DNA of 40,216 nt from Myxococcales bacterium. GTDB taxonomy: Bacteria > Myxococcota_A > Polyangia > Haliangiales > Haliangiaceae. The first letter of the stretch is position 1, and each line of letters begins with the position of its first letter. Under the pieces are notes generated by a model. The model was not told the origin of the DNA. It was given only the letters and a program-made list of their open reading frames with translations, and did no database searches. The stretch spans positions 1 to 40,216 of the forward strand of contig WYBA01000206.1 of NCBI GenBank assembly GCA_011526095.1. Reading direction: 5' to 3'. Made by a program: the position numbers and the translations under genes. Shown here in pieces: positions 8,139-15,395 of this stretch.

Positions 8139-9557
8139 TCAGTCCGGCAGGACGGTCGACGCGGTCCACGCGCCGGTCGTCGCGTTGACGATCACCAGGC
8201 GCAGCGTGCCCGCGCCGAGCGAGCCGACCGCGACCGCGAACGCGTCGAGGTTGTCGACGGTCGTGACCGTGAACGTCGCCACGGCCGTGCCGGCGCCGGG
8301 CAGCCCCGCGCCGAGCTCCAGGGTCGCGCTCGGCACCGCGGTGCCCGCGCCGGCCGAGCTCGACTCGAACGCGACGCTGCTCCACACCGGGGTCAGCGTG
8401 TTCTCGGCCATCGTGCCGACGTCGACCGCCGGCGCGTCGGGCGAGGCGTGGACGAAGCGGACGCGCGCCTCGGTGCCCTCGCGCTCGAACTCGTCGGCGA
8501 GCGGCAGCAGCCGGAACGACGGCGTGCCGGAGAGGAAGCCCGTCGCGATCGCCAGGTAGCGCTCGCCGGCGGCGAGCGCGGGCGTCGTCGCCGACGCGGC
8601 CGGGTCACCGGCCGGGCGCGCCGAGCCCGCCGCGTGGGCGAAGAAGTCGAGCGTGTACGCGCCCGGCGGCACCTGCAGGCCACCGGACAGCTCGGTGAAC
8701 GCCAGGTCGTCGATCAGCTCGGCCGTACCGGCGAACACGTCGACCGCGGGCGCGTCGGGCGAGCCGTGGAGCGCGAACACCACCGGGTTCTGGCGGATGA
8801 TGCCGATGCTGCCCGTCGGGGCGACCGCGAGCAGGCCGAACCCGTCCTCGGCGCGCGGCTTGGGCGCGAGCGAGCCGGTCGCGATCACGAACAGCTCGGC
8901 GCCGGCCGGCAGCTCCGGCGTGGTGAACGCGGTGACGCGCGCCAGCGGGTCGCCGGCCCAGATCCCGACCTGGATCGCCTCGCCGGCGGGCAGCTCGACG
9001 CCGGCGGCGCCGGTGTCGGCGAACCGCGCGAGCGCGGCGACCTCGGGCGTGCCGTCGTTGCCGACGTCGATCGCGACGGTCGGCGCGTCGGGCGAGGCGT
9101 GGACGATGCGGACGCGCGCGGTGCCCGACGCGACGGCGTCGAAGTCCTCGACCAGCGGGATCACGCGGAACTGGTCGTCCGCGGCGGTGCCGGCGAGGAA
9201 CCCGGCGGCGAGCGCGGTGATCGTCGCGCCGTCGGGGATCGTCAGGTCGCCGGTCTCGAACACCGGGGCCGAGTCGGCGGCGGCGCCCGCGGCGCGGATC
9301 TGGATGTTGTAGTCGCCGGGGACGAGGTCGAGGTACGCGCTGGTCTCGCCGTAGGCGAGCTCGGTGATCAGCGGCTCGGCCACGCCCTCGGCGTAGATGT
9401 CGACCGCCGGCGCGTCCGGCGAGGCGTGGACGACGCGCAGGCTGGCCTCGCCCTGCGGATCCGGATCCGGATCGGGGTCGGGCGTCGAGTCGTCGCCGCA
9501 GGCGGCGAGCGGGAACGTGATCGCGGCGGCGAACAGCAGCGAACGGGCGCGGATCAT
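8139..9557 (-). CDS. Lipoprotein with four DUF4397 repeats
   Basis: The protein has 472 residues. The signal peptide ends in a lipobox (PLAAC, Cys20) followed by an Asp-Pro spacer (PDPDPDPDP). Four copies of the DUF4397 signature VHASPDAPAVD occur near residues 42, 152, 262 and 369, in the variants IVHASPDAPTV, ALHGSPDAPAV and FVHASPDAPAV. DUF4397 modules are extracytoplasmic beta-rich domains of unknown function, frequent in secreted proteins of predatory and soil bacteria. The ATG at 9557 has an AAGGAG ribosome site about eight bases upstream. A much longer open frame upstream of this ATG is low-complexity and not coding. Likely an outer-membrane-attached surface protein. Confidence 0.92.
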   Translation of the reverse strand: MIRARSLLFAAAITFPLAACGDDSTPDPDPDPDPQGEASLRVVHASPDAPAVDIYAEGVAEPLITELAYGETSAYLDLVPGDYNIQIRAAGAAADSAPVFETGDLTIPDGATITALAAGFLAGTAADDQFRVIPLVEDFDAVASGTARVRIVHASPDAPTVAIDVGNDGTPEVAALARFADTGAAGVELPAGEAIQVGIWAGDPLARVTAFTTPELPAGAELFVIATGSLAPKPRAEDGFGLLAVAPTGSIGIIRQNPVVFALHGSPDAPAVDVFAGTAELIDDLAFTELSGGLQVPPGAYTLDFFAHAAGSARPAGDPAASATTPALAAGERYLAIATGFLSGTPSFRLLPLADEFEREGTEARVRFVHASPDAPAVDVGTMAENTLTPVWSSVAFESSSAGAGTAVPSATLELGAGLPGAGTAVATFTVTTVDNLDAFAVAVGSLGAGTLRLVIVNATTGAWTASTVLPD

Positions 9558-9773
9558 GACTAGGCTCCTTGGTCGAGGTCGGTGCAGGTCCGGGGGAGTG
9601 GTCGGTGAGACGCCGGGACGCGGCCGGGCGATACACGCGCGCCTGCGGATCCTGCGGATGCCAGCGCGTGTCAGGCGGCGAGGTGCGCGGTCGCGGCGCG
9701 AGGCGCGCGCGGCGACCGCGGCGCGCGGCGGCTGTCGCCGCCAGCGACATGGCGTCCGGGTTGCGGCCGACTC

Positions 9774-9788
9774 GTCCGGTCGCCGGAC
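9774..9788. promoter_or_regulatory. Inverted repeat, candidate activator site
   Basis: GTCCGG and CCGGAC form a perfect six-base inverted repeat around TCG, about 30 bases upstream of the -24 element at 9818. This could be the binding site of an enhancer-binding protein or repressor. A chance palindrome is possible in such G+C-rich DNA. Confidence 0.35.
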
Positions 9789-9817
9789 ACTCCCGACGAG
9801 CCGTCGCGGGGTTGCGG

Positions 9818-9833
9818 TGGCACCCGCGTTGCT
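9818..9833 (+). promoter_or_regulatory. Sigma54-type (-24/-12) promoter
   Basis: TGGCACCCGCGTTGCT matches the consensus TGGCACG-N4-TTGCA with exact GG-N10-GC spacing. The predicted transcription start is near 9844, giving a leader of about 38 bases that contains the AGGAGAG ribosome site of the following gene. Confidence 0.65.
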
Positions 9834-9881
9834 CCTGGGTCCGTGCGTTCGCGAACGACACCGCAACCCAAGGAGAGACGA

Positions 9882-10196
9882 ATGCAAGCCCATCCCCCCA
9901 GACCGCGCATGTTCAAGATCCTCTGCCCGATCGAGAAGAAGGACGGAGGCGGCACGTACTGGATGCGCCTCGGGACCGCGTACCCGAACCGCGACCAGTC
10001 GATCAACCTCTACCTCGACGCGCTGCCCAACAACGGCCGGCTGCAGCTGCGCGAGATGGACGAGGAGGACCTGCGCCGCATGGACGAGGGTCGCGCCCGC
10101 AAGCGCGACGCCGGCGGCGGCGCGAGCCGCAGCGACGACGGCGGCGGGTTGGCCGCGCCCGGCGCCCACGGCGCGGTCAACGACCTGCCGTTCTGA
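9882..10196 (+). CDS. Small protein with SSB-like C-terminal acidic tip
   Basis: The protein has 104 residues. The N-terminal 60 residues form a compact strand-rich block (FKILCPIEKK, TYWMRLGTAYPN, SINLYLDALPN, GRLQLRE), followed by a Gly/Asp/Arg linker and the terminal residues NDLPF. Bacterial single-stranded DNA-binding proteins end in an acidic DDDIPF-type tip after a flexible Gly-rich linker, and many DNA-repair and replication enzymes dock on it. The resemblance in linker and tip is clear; OB-fold homology is only a possibility. The ATG at 9882 has AGGAGAG five bases upstream. Upstream in-frame codons lack a ribosome site. It precedes a ComEA-like gene and follows a sigma54-type promoter. 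Confidence 0.85.
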   Translation: MQAHPPRPRMFKILCPIEKKDGGGTYWMRLGTAYPNRDQSINLYLDALPNNGRLQLREMDEEDLRRMDEGRARKRDAGGGASRSDDGGGLAAPGAHGAVNDLPF

Positions 10197-10206
10197 GCCG
10201 CGATCC

Positions 10207-10266
10207 CCACGAACCAGATCACCACGAACCGAATCACCACGAACCGAATCACCACGAACCGAATCA
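10207..10266 (+). repeat. Four tandem 15-bp repeats in intergenic leader
   Basis: Four copies of CCACGAACCGAATCA (the first has AG for GA) fill the gap between the SSB-tailed gene and the comEA-like gene. They end 18 bases before the ATG of the latter. The unit has no stem potential of its own and no spacers, so it is not a CRISPR. Confidence 0.95.
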
Positions 10267-10284
10267 CTCCACAGGAGACCGACC

Positions 10285-10806
10285 ATGAAGACCCAGACCA
10301 CCGAGACCACCACGTTCGTCCTGCCCCGCTCCGGCGCGCGCGTCGCGCGCCGCGCCGCCATGATCGTCGCGCTGTGCGCGCTGGTCGCGACGCTCACCGC
10401 GACGTGGCTGAGCTCGAGCCCGGCCGAGGCCGGCAAGGGCAAGCCCGCGCCCGCCGCGAAGGCCGGCAAGGCCGACGCCCCGGCCCCGGCGCCCGTCGTC
10501 ACCGCGATCGACGACGACGGGATCGAGATCGACGGCGACGCGCCGAAGAAGTCGACCAAGCGCGGCAAGGCCAAGGGCGAGCTCACCGGCAAGCTCAACC
10601 TCAACACCGCGACCGTCGAGCAGCTCACGCTGCTGCCGGGCGTCGGCCCGTCGAAGGCGGAGCGCGTGATCGAGTGGCGCGGCAAGAACGGCGGGTTCAA
10701 GCGCGTCGCCGACCTGCGCAAGGTGAAGGGGTTCGGCTACAAGACCCTCAAGAAGCTCGAGCCGTACCTCGACATCAAGGGCGACACGACGCTCGCGGCG
10801 AAGTGA
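10285..10806 (+). CDS. ComEA-like helix-hairpin-helix DNA-binding protein, membrane-anchored
   Basis: The protein has 173 residues. A basic N-terminus is followed by one hydrophobic helix (AAMIVALCALVATLTATWL), which may be a signal peptide or anchor. A Lys/Ala/Pro linker follows, then a C-terminal ComEA-type domain. That domain has two helix-hairpin-helix units: LNLNTATVEQLTLLPGVGPSKAE and a second ending KVKGFGYKTLKKL. ComEA proteins bind double-stranded DNA at the outer face of the membrane and pull it in during natural transformation. Many bacteria also have ComEA-like proteins outside competence. The ATG has CAGGAGA seven bases upstream. Gene order suggests co-transcription with the SSB-tailed gene. 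Confidence 0.88.
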   Translation: MKTQTTETTTFVLPRSGARVARRAAMIVALCALVATLTATWLSSSPAEAGKGKPAPAAKAGKADAPAPAPVVTAIDDDGIEIDGDAPKKSTKRGKAKGELTGKLNLNTATVEQLTLLPGVGPSKAERVIEWRGKNGGFKRVADLRKVKGFGYKTLKKLEPYLDIKGDTTLAAK

Positions 10807-10822
10807 CCGCGCGCGGCTGACG

Positions 10823-10850
10823 CGGGCCCGGGGCTGCAACCCCGGGCCCG
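10823..10850. terminator. Strong hairpin between convergent genes
   Basis: A perfect 11-bp stem (CGGGCCCGGGG with its complement) encloses a six-base loop. It lies between the ends of two convergent genes. There is no T-run on either side, so it would be a stem-only or bidirectional terminator, common in very G+C-rich genomes. Confidence 0.75.
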
Positions 10851-10872
10851 TGCGCGCTCCCGCGCCGTCCGC

Positions 10873-11610
10873 TCAGAACGCCACGCCGGCGCCGAACCGC
10901 AGCGTCCAGCCGTCGAGGTCGACGTCGCCCAGCGTCGCGTAGCTCGCCGGGATCGTCAGCTCGGGCGCGGGGCGATCCTCGGGGTAGGCGCGGACGCCGG
11001 TAGACGTGGTCGTCTGGTAGCCGAGCTCGGCGTCGAGCACGAACCGGAACCGCGAGCCGCGCCGCAGCGTCGGCATGACCGCCAGGCCGACGCCGCTCGA
11101 CGCGACCGCCGTCGCGGCGCGGTCCTCGATCGCGCCGCCGGTCATCTGATCGGCGATCCGGACCGTCGTGCGCCCCGCGCCGAGCGCGGCGCGCCCCTGC
11201 ACCTGCAGCCACGACAGCACGGGCAGCCGGGCGCGCGCGCCGGCGCTGATCGCCCAGGTCGAGACGTGGTTGTCGAGCTGCTGGAACGTCGTGCCGTCGA
11301 CCGAGCCGGCGTCGAACGACAGCTCGGCAGAGACCGCGAGGTCGTCGAACGGGCCAGGCACCGGCAGCGCGAGCAGCCGGCGCTCGACCGCGACGCCGCC
11401 GCCGCCGAGCGTGTCGGTCGTGAGCGCCGCCATGCTGGCGTCGCCGAGCCAGCGCTCGGACGACCACAGCCGGACGCCCCAGCGGGGCTCGGCGTCGACG
11501 GCGCCCGCGGCGGGCCCGGTGTCGGACGGGCCGCCGTCGGCGGACGCGGCGGAGGCGTGGGCGAGCGCGCCGGCGGCGAGCCCGAGGGCGACGAGGGACG
11601 AGGCGCGCAT
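10873..11610 (-). CDS. Putative outer-membrane beta-barrel protein
   Basis: The protein has 245 residues. It has a cleavable signal peptide (cut expected after ASAASA) and alternating hydrophobic/polar strands in the body. The C-terminal residue is Phe (FGAGVAF), the usual insertion signal of outer-membrane barrels. The length would fit an 8- to 10-strand barrel. The ATG at 11610 lies two bases after the stop of the propeller lipoprotein gene, so the two are one operon. I do not recognise a specific family. The assignment rests on the signal peptide, strand pattern and terminal Phe. Confidence 0.78.
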   Translation of the reverse strand: MRASSLVALGLAAGALAHASAASADGGPSDTGPAAGAVDAEPRWGVRLWSSERWLGDASMAALTTDTLGGGGVAVERRLLALPVPGPFDDLAVSAELSFDAGSVDGTTFQQLDNHVSTWAISAGARARLPVLSWLQVQGRAALGAGRTTVRIADQMTGGAIEDRAATAVASSGVGLAVMPTLRRGSRFRFVLDAELGYQTTTSTGVRAYPEDRPAPELTIPASYATLGDVDLDGWTLRFGAGVAF

Positions 11611-11612
11611 GG

Positions 11613-13187
11613 TCAGTCCTCCAGCATGCCGGCGAGCAGGAACCCGGACAGGACGACGGAGTCGTCGCGGGTCGCCTCGGCGGACGGGATCAGGGTGGCG
11701 CGACCGAGCGGGTCGCCGTGATCGACGAAGATCGAGCCGCCGGGCAGCGCGAACACGCGCGCCGGCACGTCGTCGAGCCGCAGGTCGGTCGGGTGCAGGT
11801 TGTCGAGCTGCAGGAAGCCGAGCCGCGCGAGGTCGGGCGTGGCCGCGACGAGGAAGTCCCCGCCCGGCGTGAACGCATAGTCGTCGAGCCGGCCGACGCC
11901 CTGCAACGGCGACACCGAGCCGTAGGCGACGTCGAGCAGCCCGAGCACGGTGCGCTGGTCGTCGTGCACGAGCATCGCCAGCTCGCGCCCCGGCACCGGC
12001 TCGATCGCCATCACCGGCTCGCCGACCTCGATCGACTCGACCGCGCGCGGGATCAGGTCCTCGTCGATGCCCTCGAGCTCGAGCACGTGGACGCGCGACA
12101 GCTGGCTGCCGATCGACGCCAGCACCGCCTTGCGCGCCGGCTCGTCGGAGTCGGCCGGGAACAGCACGATCCGGTCGATCGGATCGGGCGTCGCGACGCG
12201 GGTGAACTCGGCGGTGTCGGCGTCGATCACGACGACCTCGCGCGTGCCCGGGGTGGCGGCGAGCACGAACCGCCGGCCGGTGACGTCGTCGTAGACCGCG
12301 ATGTCGGCGGGGCCGCCGCCGGCGCCGAGCTCGGCCAGCACCGGGCGGTAGTCGTTGGCCGAGGGGTTGTCGGGCGCGACCTCGTCGGCGCCGATCACGA
12401 CCTCGAGCACGTCGCGCGCGCCGTCGGAGCGGACGTAGGCGGTGGCGGTGTTCGGCGCGAACACGACCTCGCGCGGCCGGACCGAGGCGCCGGCCTGATC
12501 GAGCCGGATCGTCACCTCGTCGCGCGTCGGGTGGGTCGCGTCGACGACGGTGATCCGGTTCTGCGCGAGTACGAACGCCAGCACGCGCGGCGTCGGGTCC
12601 TCGGCGCCCGGGATCGCCATCGGCGGCGACAGGACGATCGCCTCGGGCGTCGAGCTGAACGACCGCAGCGTCTTGAGCACCGGGTTGTCCGGGCCGGGTG
12701 GGCGCGTCAGGTCGACGAACGCCAGCTCGTTGGGGTTGCGGAAGAAGCCCTCGGCGTCGGGTCCGGACGCCGAGAAGTGCGCGATCGCGAGCGTGCCGTC
12801 GTCGGACACGGCGATCCGATCGAACGGCGAGCCGATCTCGTAGGCCACGGGCGCCGCGCCGCCGGGCGCGACGTCGACGTTCCACAGGTGCGGCTCCTCG
12901 TCGACCTGGCCGCGGGCGAGCGCCTCCTCGCCGCGGGTGATGACGAGCAGGCGGTCGCGGTCGCGCGTCGGCGACGCCCAGATCGGCGCGCGGCCGATCG
13001 GGATCGCGCGCACCGCGGGCGGCGTGGCGACGTCGACCACGACGACGCGATCGAGCGCGCCGTCGACGTAGGCGACCTGGTCCTTGAGCGGGACCGGGCC
13101 GGTGACGACGCGCGCGCGGTCGAACGCGGGGTCGCGCTCGGCCGTGCAGGCGACGAGCAGGGGAAGCAGGGCGAGGGTGCGGCGCAT
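11613..13187 (-). CDS. YVTN-type beta-propeller lipoprotein
   Basis: The protein has 524 residues. It has a short signal peptide with lipobox (LLVAC), then repeated segments such as VAYVDGALDRVVVVDVATPP, FVLAATPGTREVVVIDAD and DDYAFTPGGDFLVAATPD, typical of YVTN/NHL-like propeller blades. ATG 13187 has GAGGAG about eight bases upstream. Its C-terminal segment (DPLGRATLI) is clearly related to the C-terminus of the 584-aa propeller upstream (HPLGRVTFI), so the two are paralogues. Downstream it is spaced two bases from the barrel gene, suggesting a surface complex. Ligand and function are unknown. Confidence 0.87.
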   Translation of the reverse strand: MRRTLALLPLLVACTAERDPAFDRARVVTGPVPLKDQVAYVDGALDRVVVVDVATPPAVRAIPIGRAPIWASPTRDRDRLLVITRGEEALARGQVDEEPHLWNVDVAPGGAAPVAYEIGSPFDRIAVSDDGTLAIAHFSASGPDAEGFFRNPNELAFVDLTRPPGPDNPVLKTLRSFSSTPEAIVLSPPMAIPGAEDPTPRVLAFVLAQNRITVVDATHPTRDEVTIRLDQAGASVRPREVVFAPNTATAYVRSDGARDVLEVVIGADEVAPDNPSANDYRPVLAELGAGGGPADIAVYDDVTGRRFVLAATPGTREVVVIDADTAEFTRVATPDPIDRIVLFPADSDEPARKAVLASIGSQLSRVHVLELEGIDEDLIPRAVESIEVGEPVMAIEPVPGRELAMLVHDDQRTVLGLLDVAYGSVSPLQGVGRLDDYAFTPGGDFLVAATPDLARLGFLQLDNLHPTDLRLDDVPARVFALPGGSIFVDHGDPLGRATLIPSAEATRDDSVVLSGFLLAGMLED

Positions 13188-13293
13188 CGAGATTCTCCTC
13201 GAGCTGGTGAGCGCGTGGCTGGCAGGTCGTTCGGTCCGGCCGTCGCTGTCGCTCGGGCCGGCTCCGTCAAAGCAGCGTGAAGGCATCCAGGAT

Positions 13294-13434
13294 CCGCTCG
13301 CCCTGAGCGGACCGAGCGAAGCGAGGTCCTGTCGAAGGGCGTTGACAGTCGTGGCTCGCGAGTCGTGCGTGGCTGACTGTCACCATCCTTCGACACGGGC
13401 CTCGCTGGCGCTCGGCCCTGCTCAGGATGAGCGG
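13294..13434. repeat. REP-like long imperfect inverted repeat, copy 1
   Basis: The left arm (13294-13350) and right arm (13375-13434) are imperfect inverse complements of nearly 60 bases each around a 24-base loop. Each arm has a CTGAGC, CGAGCG and GTCGAAGG core and ends in TGACAGTC. The same element recurs at 24592-24734. It lies between two co-directional propeller genes. Confidence 0.9.
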
Positions 13435-13440
13435 AGGTGG

Positions 13441-15195
13441 CTAATCGATGACCTGCGAGTTGAGGTCGAAGCCGGTGAGCGTGCGGGCCTGGCCGGTGGC
13501 GACGTCGATGAAGGTCACGCGGCCGAGCGGGTGGCGCTGCGACACGAACACCTTGGAGGTGCTCGGCAGCACGCCGACCTCGTCGGGCGGCGAGCCGAGG
13601 TAGTGCCAGCGCACGACGCCGGTGTCGAGCTCCACCTCCTGGACCGCGGCGAGCGCGCCCTCGGCGTCGCCGCCGTCGAGCACGACGTAGGCGCGGGCCT
13701 GGGCGCCGGCGAACGCGAAGTTGCCCGGATCGACCGGCGTGATCTGGAGCTTGGCGAAGCCCGTGGCGACGTCGACCACCGAGTAGCCGAAGCTGCGGTC
13801 GATGAACTCGTCGAACGTCGTCGCGTCGCCGGGGTCGCCCGGGGCGCGGGCGTGCAACACGATCAGCTTGGCGCCGCCGGGCGAGATCCCGACCGCGCGC
13901 ACCGACTTCTCCAGCGGGTAGGTGACGTGGGGGTAGCCGGGCTGGTCGAGCTCGATCACGGTCAGCCGCTCGTCGAGCGCGGCGTTCGTGTACAGCACGC
14001 CGCGAGCGCCGTCGGCCGTCAGCGTGAGCGAGCCGAGCGTGGCGTCGGCGAGGTCGACCAGCTCGATGCCGGCCGGATCCTGCAGGTCGGCGGGGACGTC
14101 GAGCACCGCGAGCTGGGCGGTCTCGCGCAGCACCAGGTAGGCGCGCGCGCCGTCGGGCGACAGCTCCATGTCGCTGGGCACGCCGGGCAGCGTGACCTCC
14201 CAGCTCGTGCCGACGGCGACGCCGGTGAGCCGGACGACGCGCAGCCACGGCTGGCCCGGCTCGCGCACGACCGCGAGGTCGCCGGCCGCGACGATCTCGA
14301 CCTCGAGCCCCGAGGCGTCCTCGAACGGGTTCGACGTCACCGGGATCGGCGGGATGATCACCGGGCCGGCCTCGAACACCGTCGTGAGGTCGATCACCGA
14401 GACGCCGTCGTCGGTGATGACGTAGGCGCGCTCGCCGTCCTCGTCGAACTCGATCTCGCGCGGGCGGAAGCCGACGGTGAGGTCGACGGTGCGCGTGCCC
14501 TCGGCGTCGAGCCCGACGATCGTGACGTCCTGGAAGCTGCCGACGTCCTCGACCGCGTCGAGGCTGCCGGCCTCGGCGATCGCCTTGATCAGATCGAAGA
14601 ACGCGACCGCGCGCGTGCCCGACGGCGACGCCGCGAGGTGGTTGAGGTTGGGCAGCGTCGGCTCGAGGTCGACGATCTCGCTGCCGGCGGCGGGCCGGAT
14701 CACCGCGGCGGCGCCGTTGACGTGGTCGAGCACGACCGCCGTGTCCGACCCCGGCATCGTCACCATCTCCTCGGGCGACTCGCCGACGCCGATCGACACG
14801 ACCTCCAGGGTCTCGCCGTCGATCTTGGCGACCGCGTCCTTCTCGGTCATCGTCACCCACACGAACCGGTTCGAGCTCACCGGAGCGCCGAGCTCGTACT
14901 CGACCTCGGGCGGCGGCTCGGGCACGCCGCCGTCGTCCCCGGGGTCGGGCGGGGGCACGCAGAACCCGAACTCGCTGCAGGTCCAGCCGACCGGGCACTC
15001 GCTGGCCGAGAAGCACTCGGGCGAGGCGGCGCCGGCGTCGGCGTCGCCCCACGGGTCGTCGTCGTCGCCGCCGGCGTAGTCGGCGTTGCTGGCGCCGCAC
15101 GCGGCGAGCGCGGCGGCGGCCGCGACGGTCGCGAGCGCGCCCAGGGTGGGTTGCCCGCGGCGTGGCGCCGCGGGGTCGTGGTGGTGGAGCGTCAT
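13441..15195 (-). CDS. YVTN-type beta-propeller lipoprotein with Cys-rich N-terminal module
   Basis: The protein has 584 residues. After a lipobox (LAACG) comes an acidic spacer and a short disulfide-type module with Cys at SPECFSASECPVGWTC and FGFCVPP. This motif is frequent in myxobacterial surface lipoproteins. The rest reads as propeller blades (FDEDGERAYVITDDGVSVIDL, LSPDGARAYLVLRE, SPGGAKLIVLHA). ATG 15195 has GGAGG seven bases upstream. A sigma54-like promoter candidate lies 56 bases or more upstream at 15262-15277. Paralogous to the downstream propeller lipoprotein. Function unknown. Confidence 0.88.
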   Translation of the reverse strand: MTLHHHDPAAPRRGQPTLGALATVAAAAALAACGASNADYAGGDDDDPWGDADAGAASPECFSASECPVGWTCSEFGFCVPPPDPGDDGGVPEPPPEVEYELGAPVSSNRFVWVTMTEKDAVAKIDGETLEVVSIGVGESPEEMVTMPGSDTAVVLDHVNGAAAVIRPAAGSEIVDLEPTLPNLNHLAASPSGTRAVAFFDLIKAIAEAGSLDAVEDVGSFQDVTIVGLDAEGTRTVDLTVGFRPREIEFDEDGERAYVITDDGVSVIDLTTVFEAGPVIIPPIPVTSNPFEDASGLEVEIVAAGDLAVVREPGQPWLRVVRLTGVAVGTSWEVTLPGVPSDMELSPDGARAYLVLRETAQLAVLDVPADLQDPAGIELVDLADATLGSLTLTADGARGVLYTNAALDERLTVIELDQPGYPHVTYPLEKSVRAVGISPGGAKLIVLHARAPGDPGDATTFDEFIDRSFGYSVVDVATGFAKLQITPVDPGNFAFAGAQARAYVVLDGGDAEGALAAVQEVELDTGVVRWHYLGSPPDEVGVLPSTSKVFVSQRHPLGRVTFIDVATGQARTLTGFDLNSQVID

Positions 15196-15261
15196 CAGAT
15201 CCTCCGGGTCCTCTCCGGGTCCGCTGGCCGGCGCACCGCGCCAGGCCTCGCCCCGCCCCAT

Positions 15262-15277
15262 CGCATCCGGCGTGCCC
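15262..15277 (-). promoter_or_regulatory. Candidate sigma54-type promoter
   Basis: On the minus strand GGGCACGCCGGATGCG has GGCACG, correct GG-N10-GC spacing and ATGC in place of TTGC. The predicted start near 15251 leaves a leader of about 56 bases carrying the GGAGG site of the propeller lipoprotein gene. Confidence 0.4.
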
Positions 15278-15382
15278 GGCGGCCGCGTGCGACCTCGCGC
15301 GGTTACGGCGCGCGCGCCGCCCGCGACGCGGCCGATCCGGACATCCATGTCAGGGTGGCCGGGCCGGCGGGCGGCGGCGGGT

Positions 15383-15388
15383 TACGCT
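15383..15388 (+). promoter_or_regulatory. Candidate -10 element for leaderless M20 peptidase mRNA
   Basis: TACGCT lies exactly seven bases before ATG 15396, where no ribosome site exists. This TANNNT-N7-ATG arrangement is typical of leaderless transcripts. Confidence 0.35.
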
Positions 15389-15395
15389 CCGCGCG

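Larger units (their letters stand above)
9558..9881. other. Divergent regulatory region
   Basis: These 324 bases lie between the DUF4397 lipoprotein gene (leftward) and the small SSB-tailed protein gene (rightward). They hold a sigma54-type promoter and an inverted repeat, described separately. No gene is seen here. Confidence 0.7.

Noticed and set aside
10207..10266. Possible CRISPR array
   Set aside because: The 15-bp units are directly adjacent with no spacers, and no cas genes are present.
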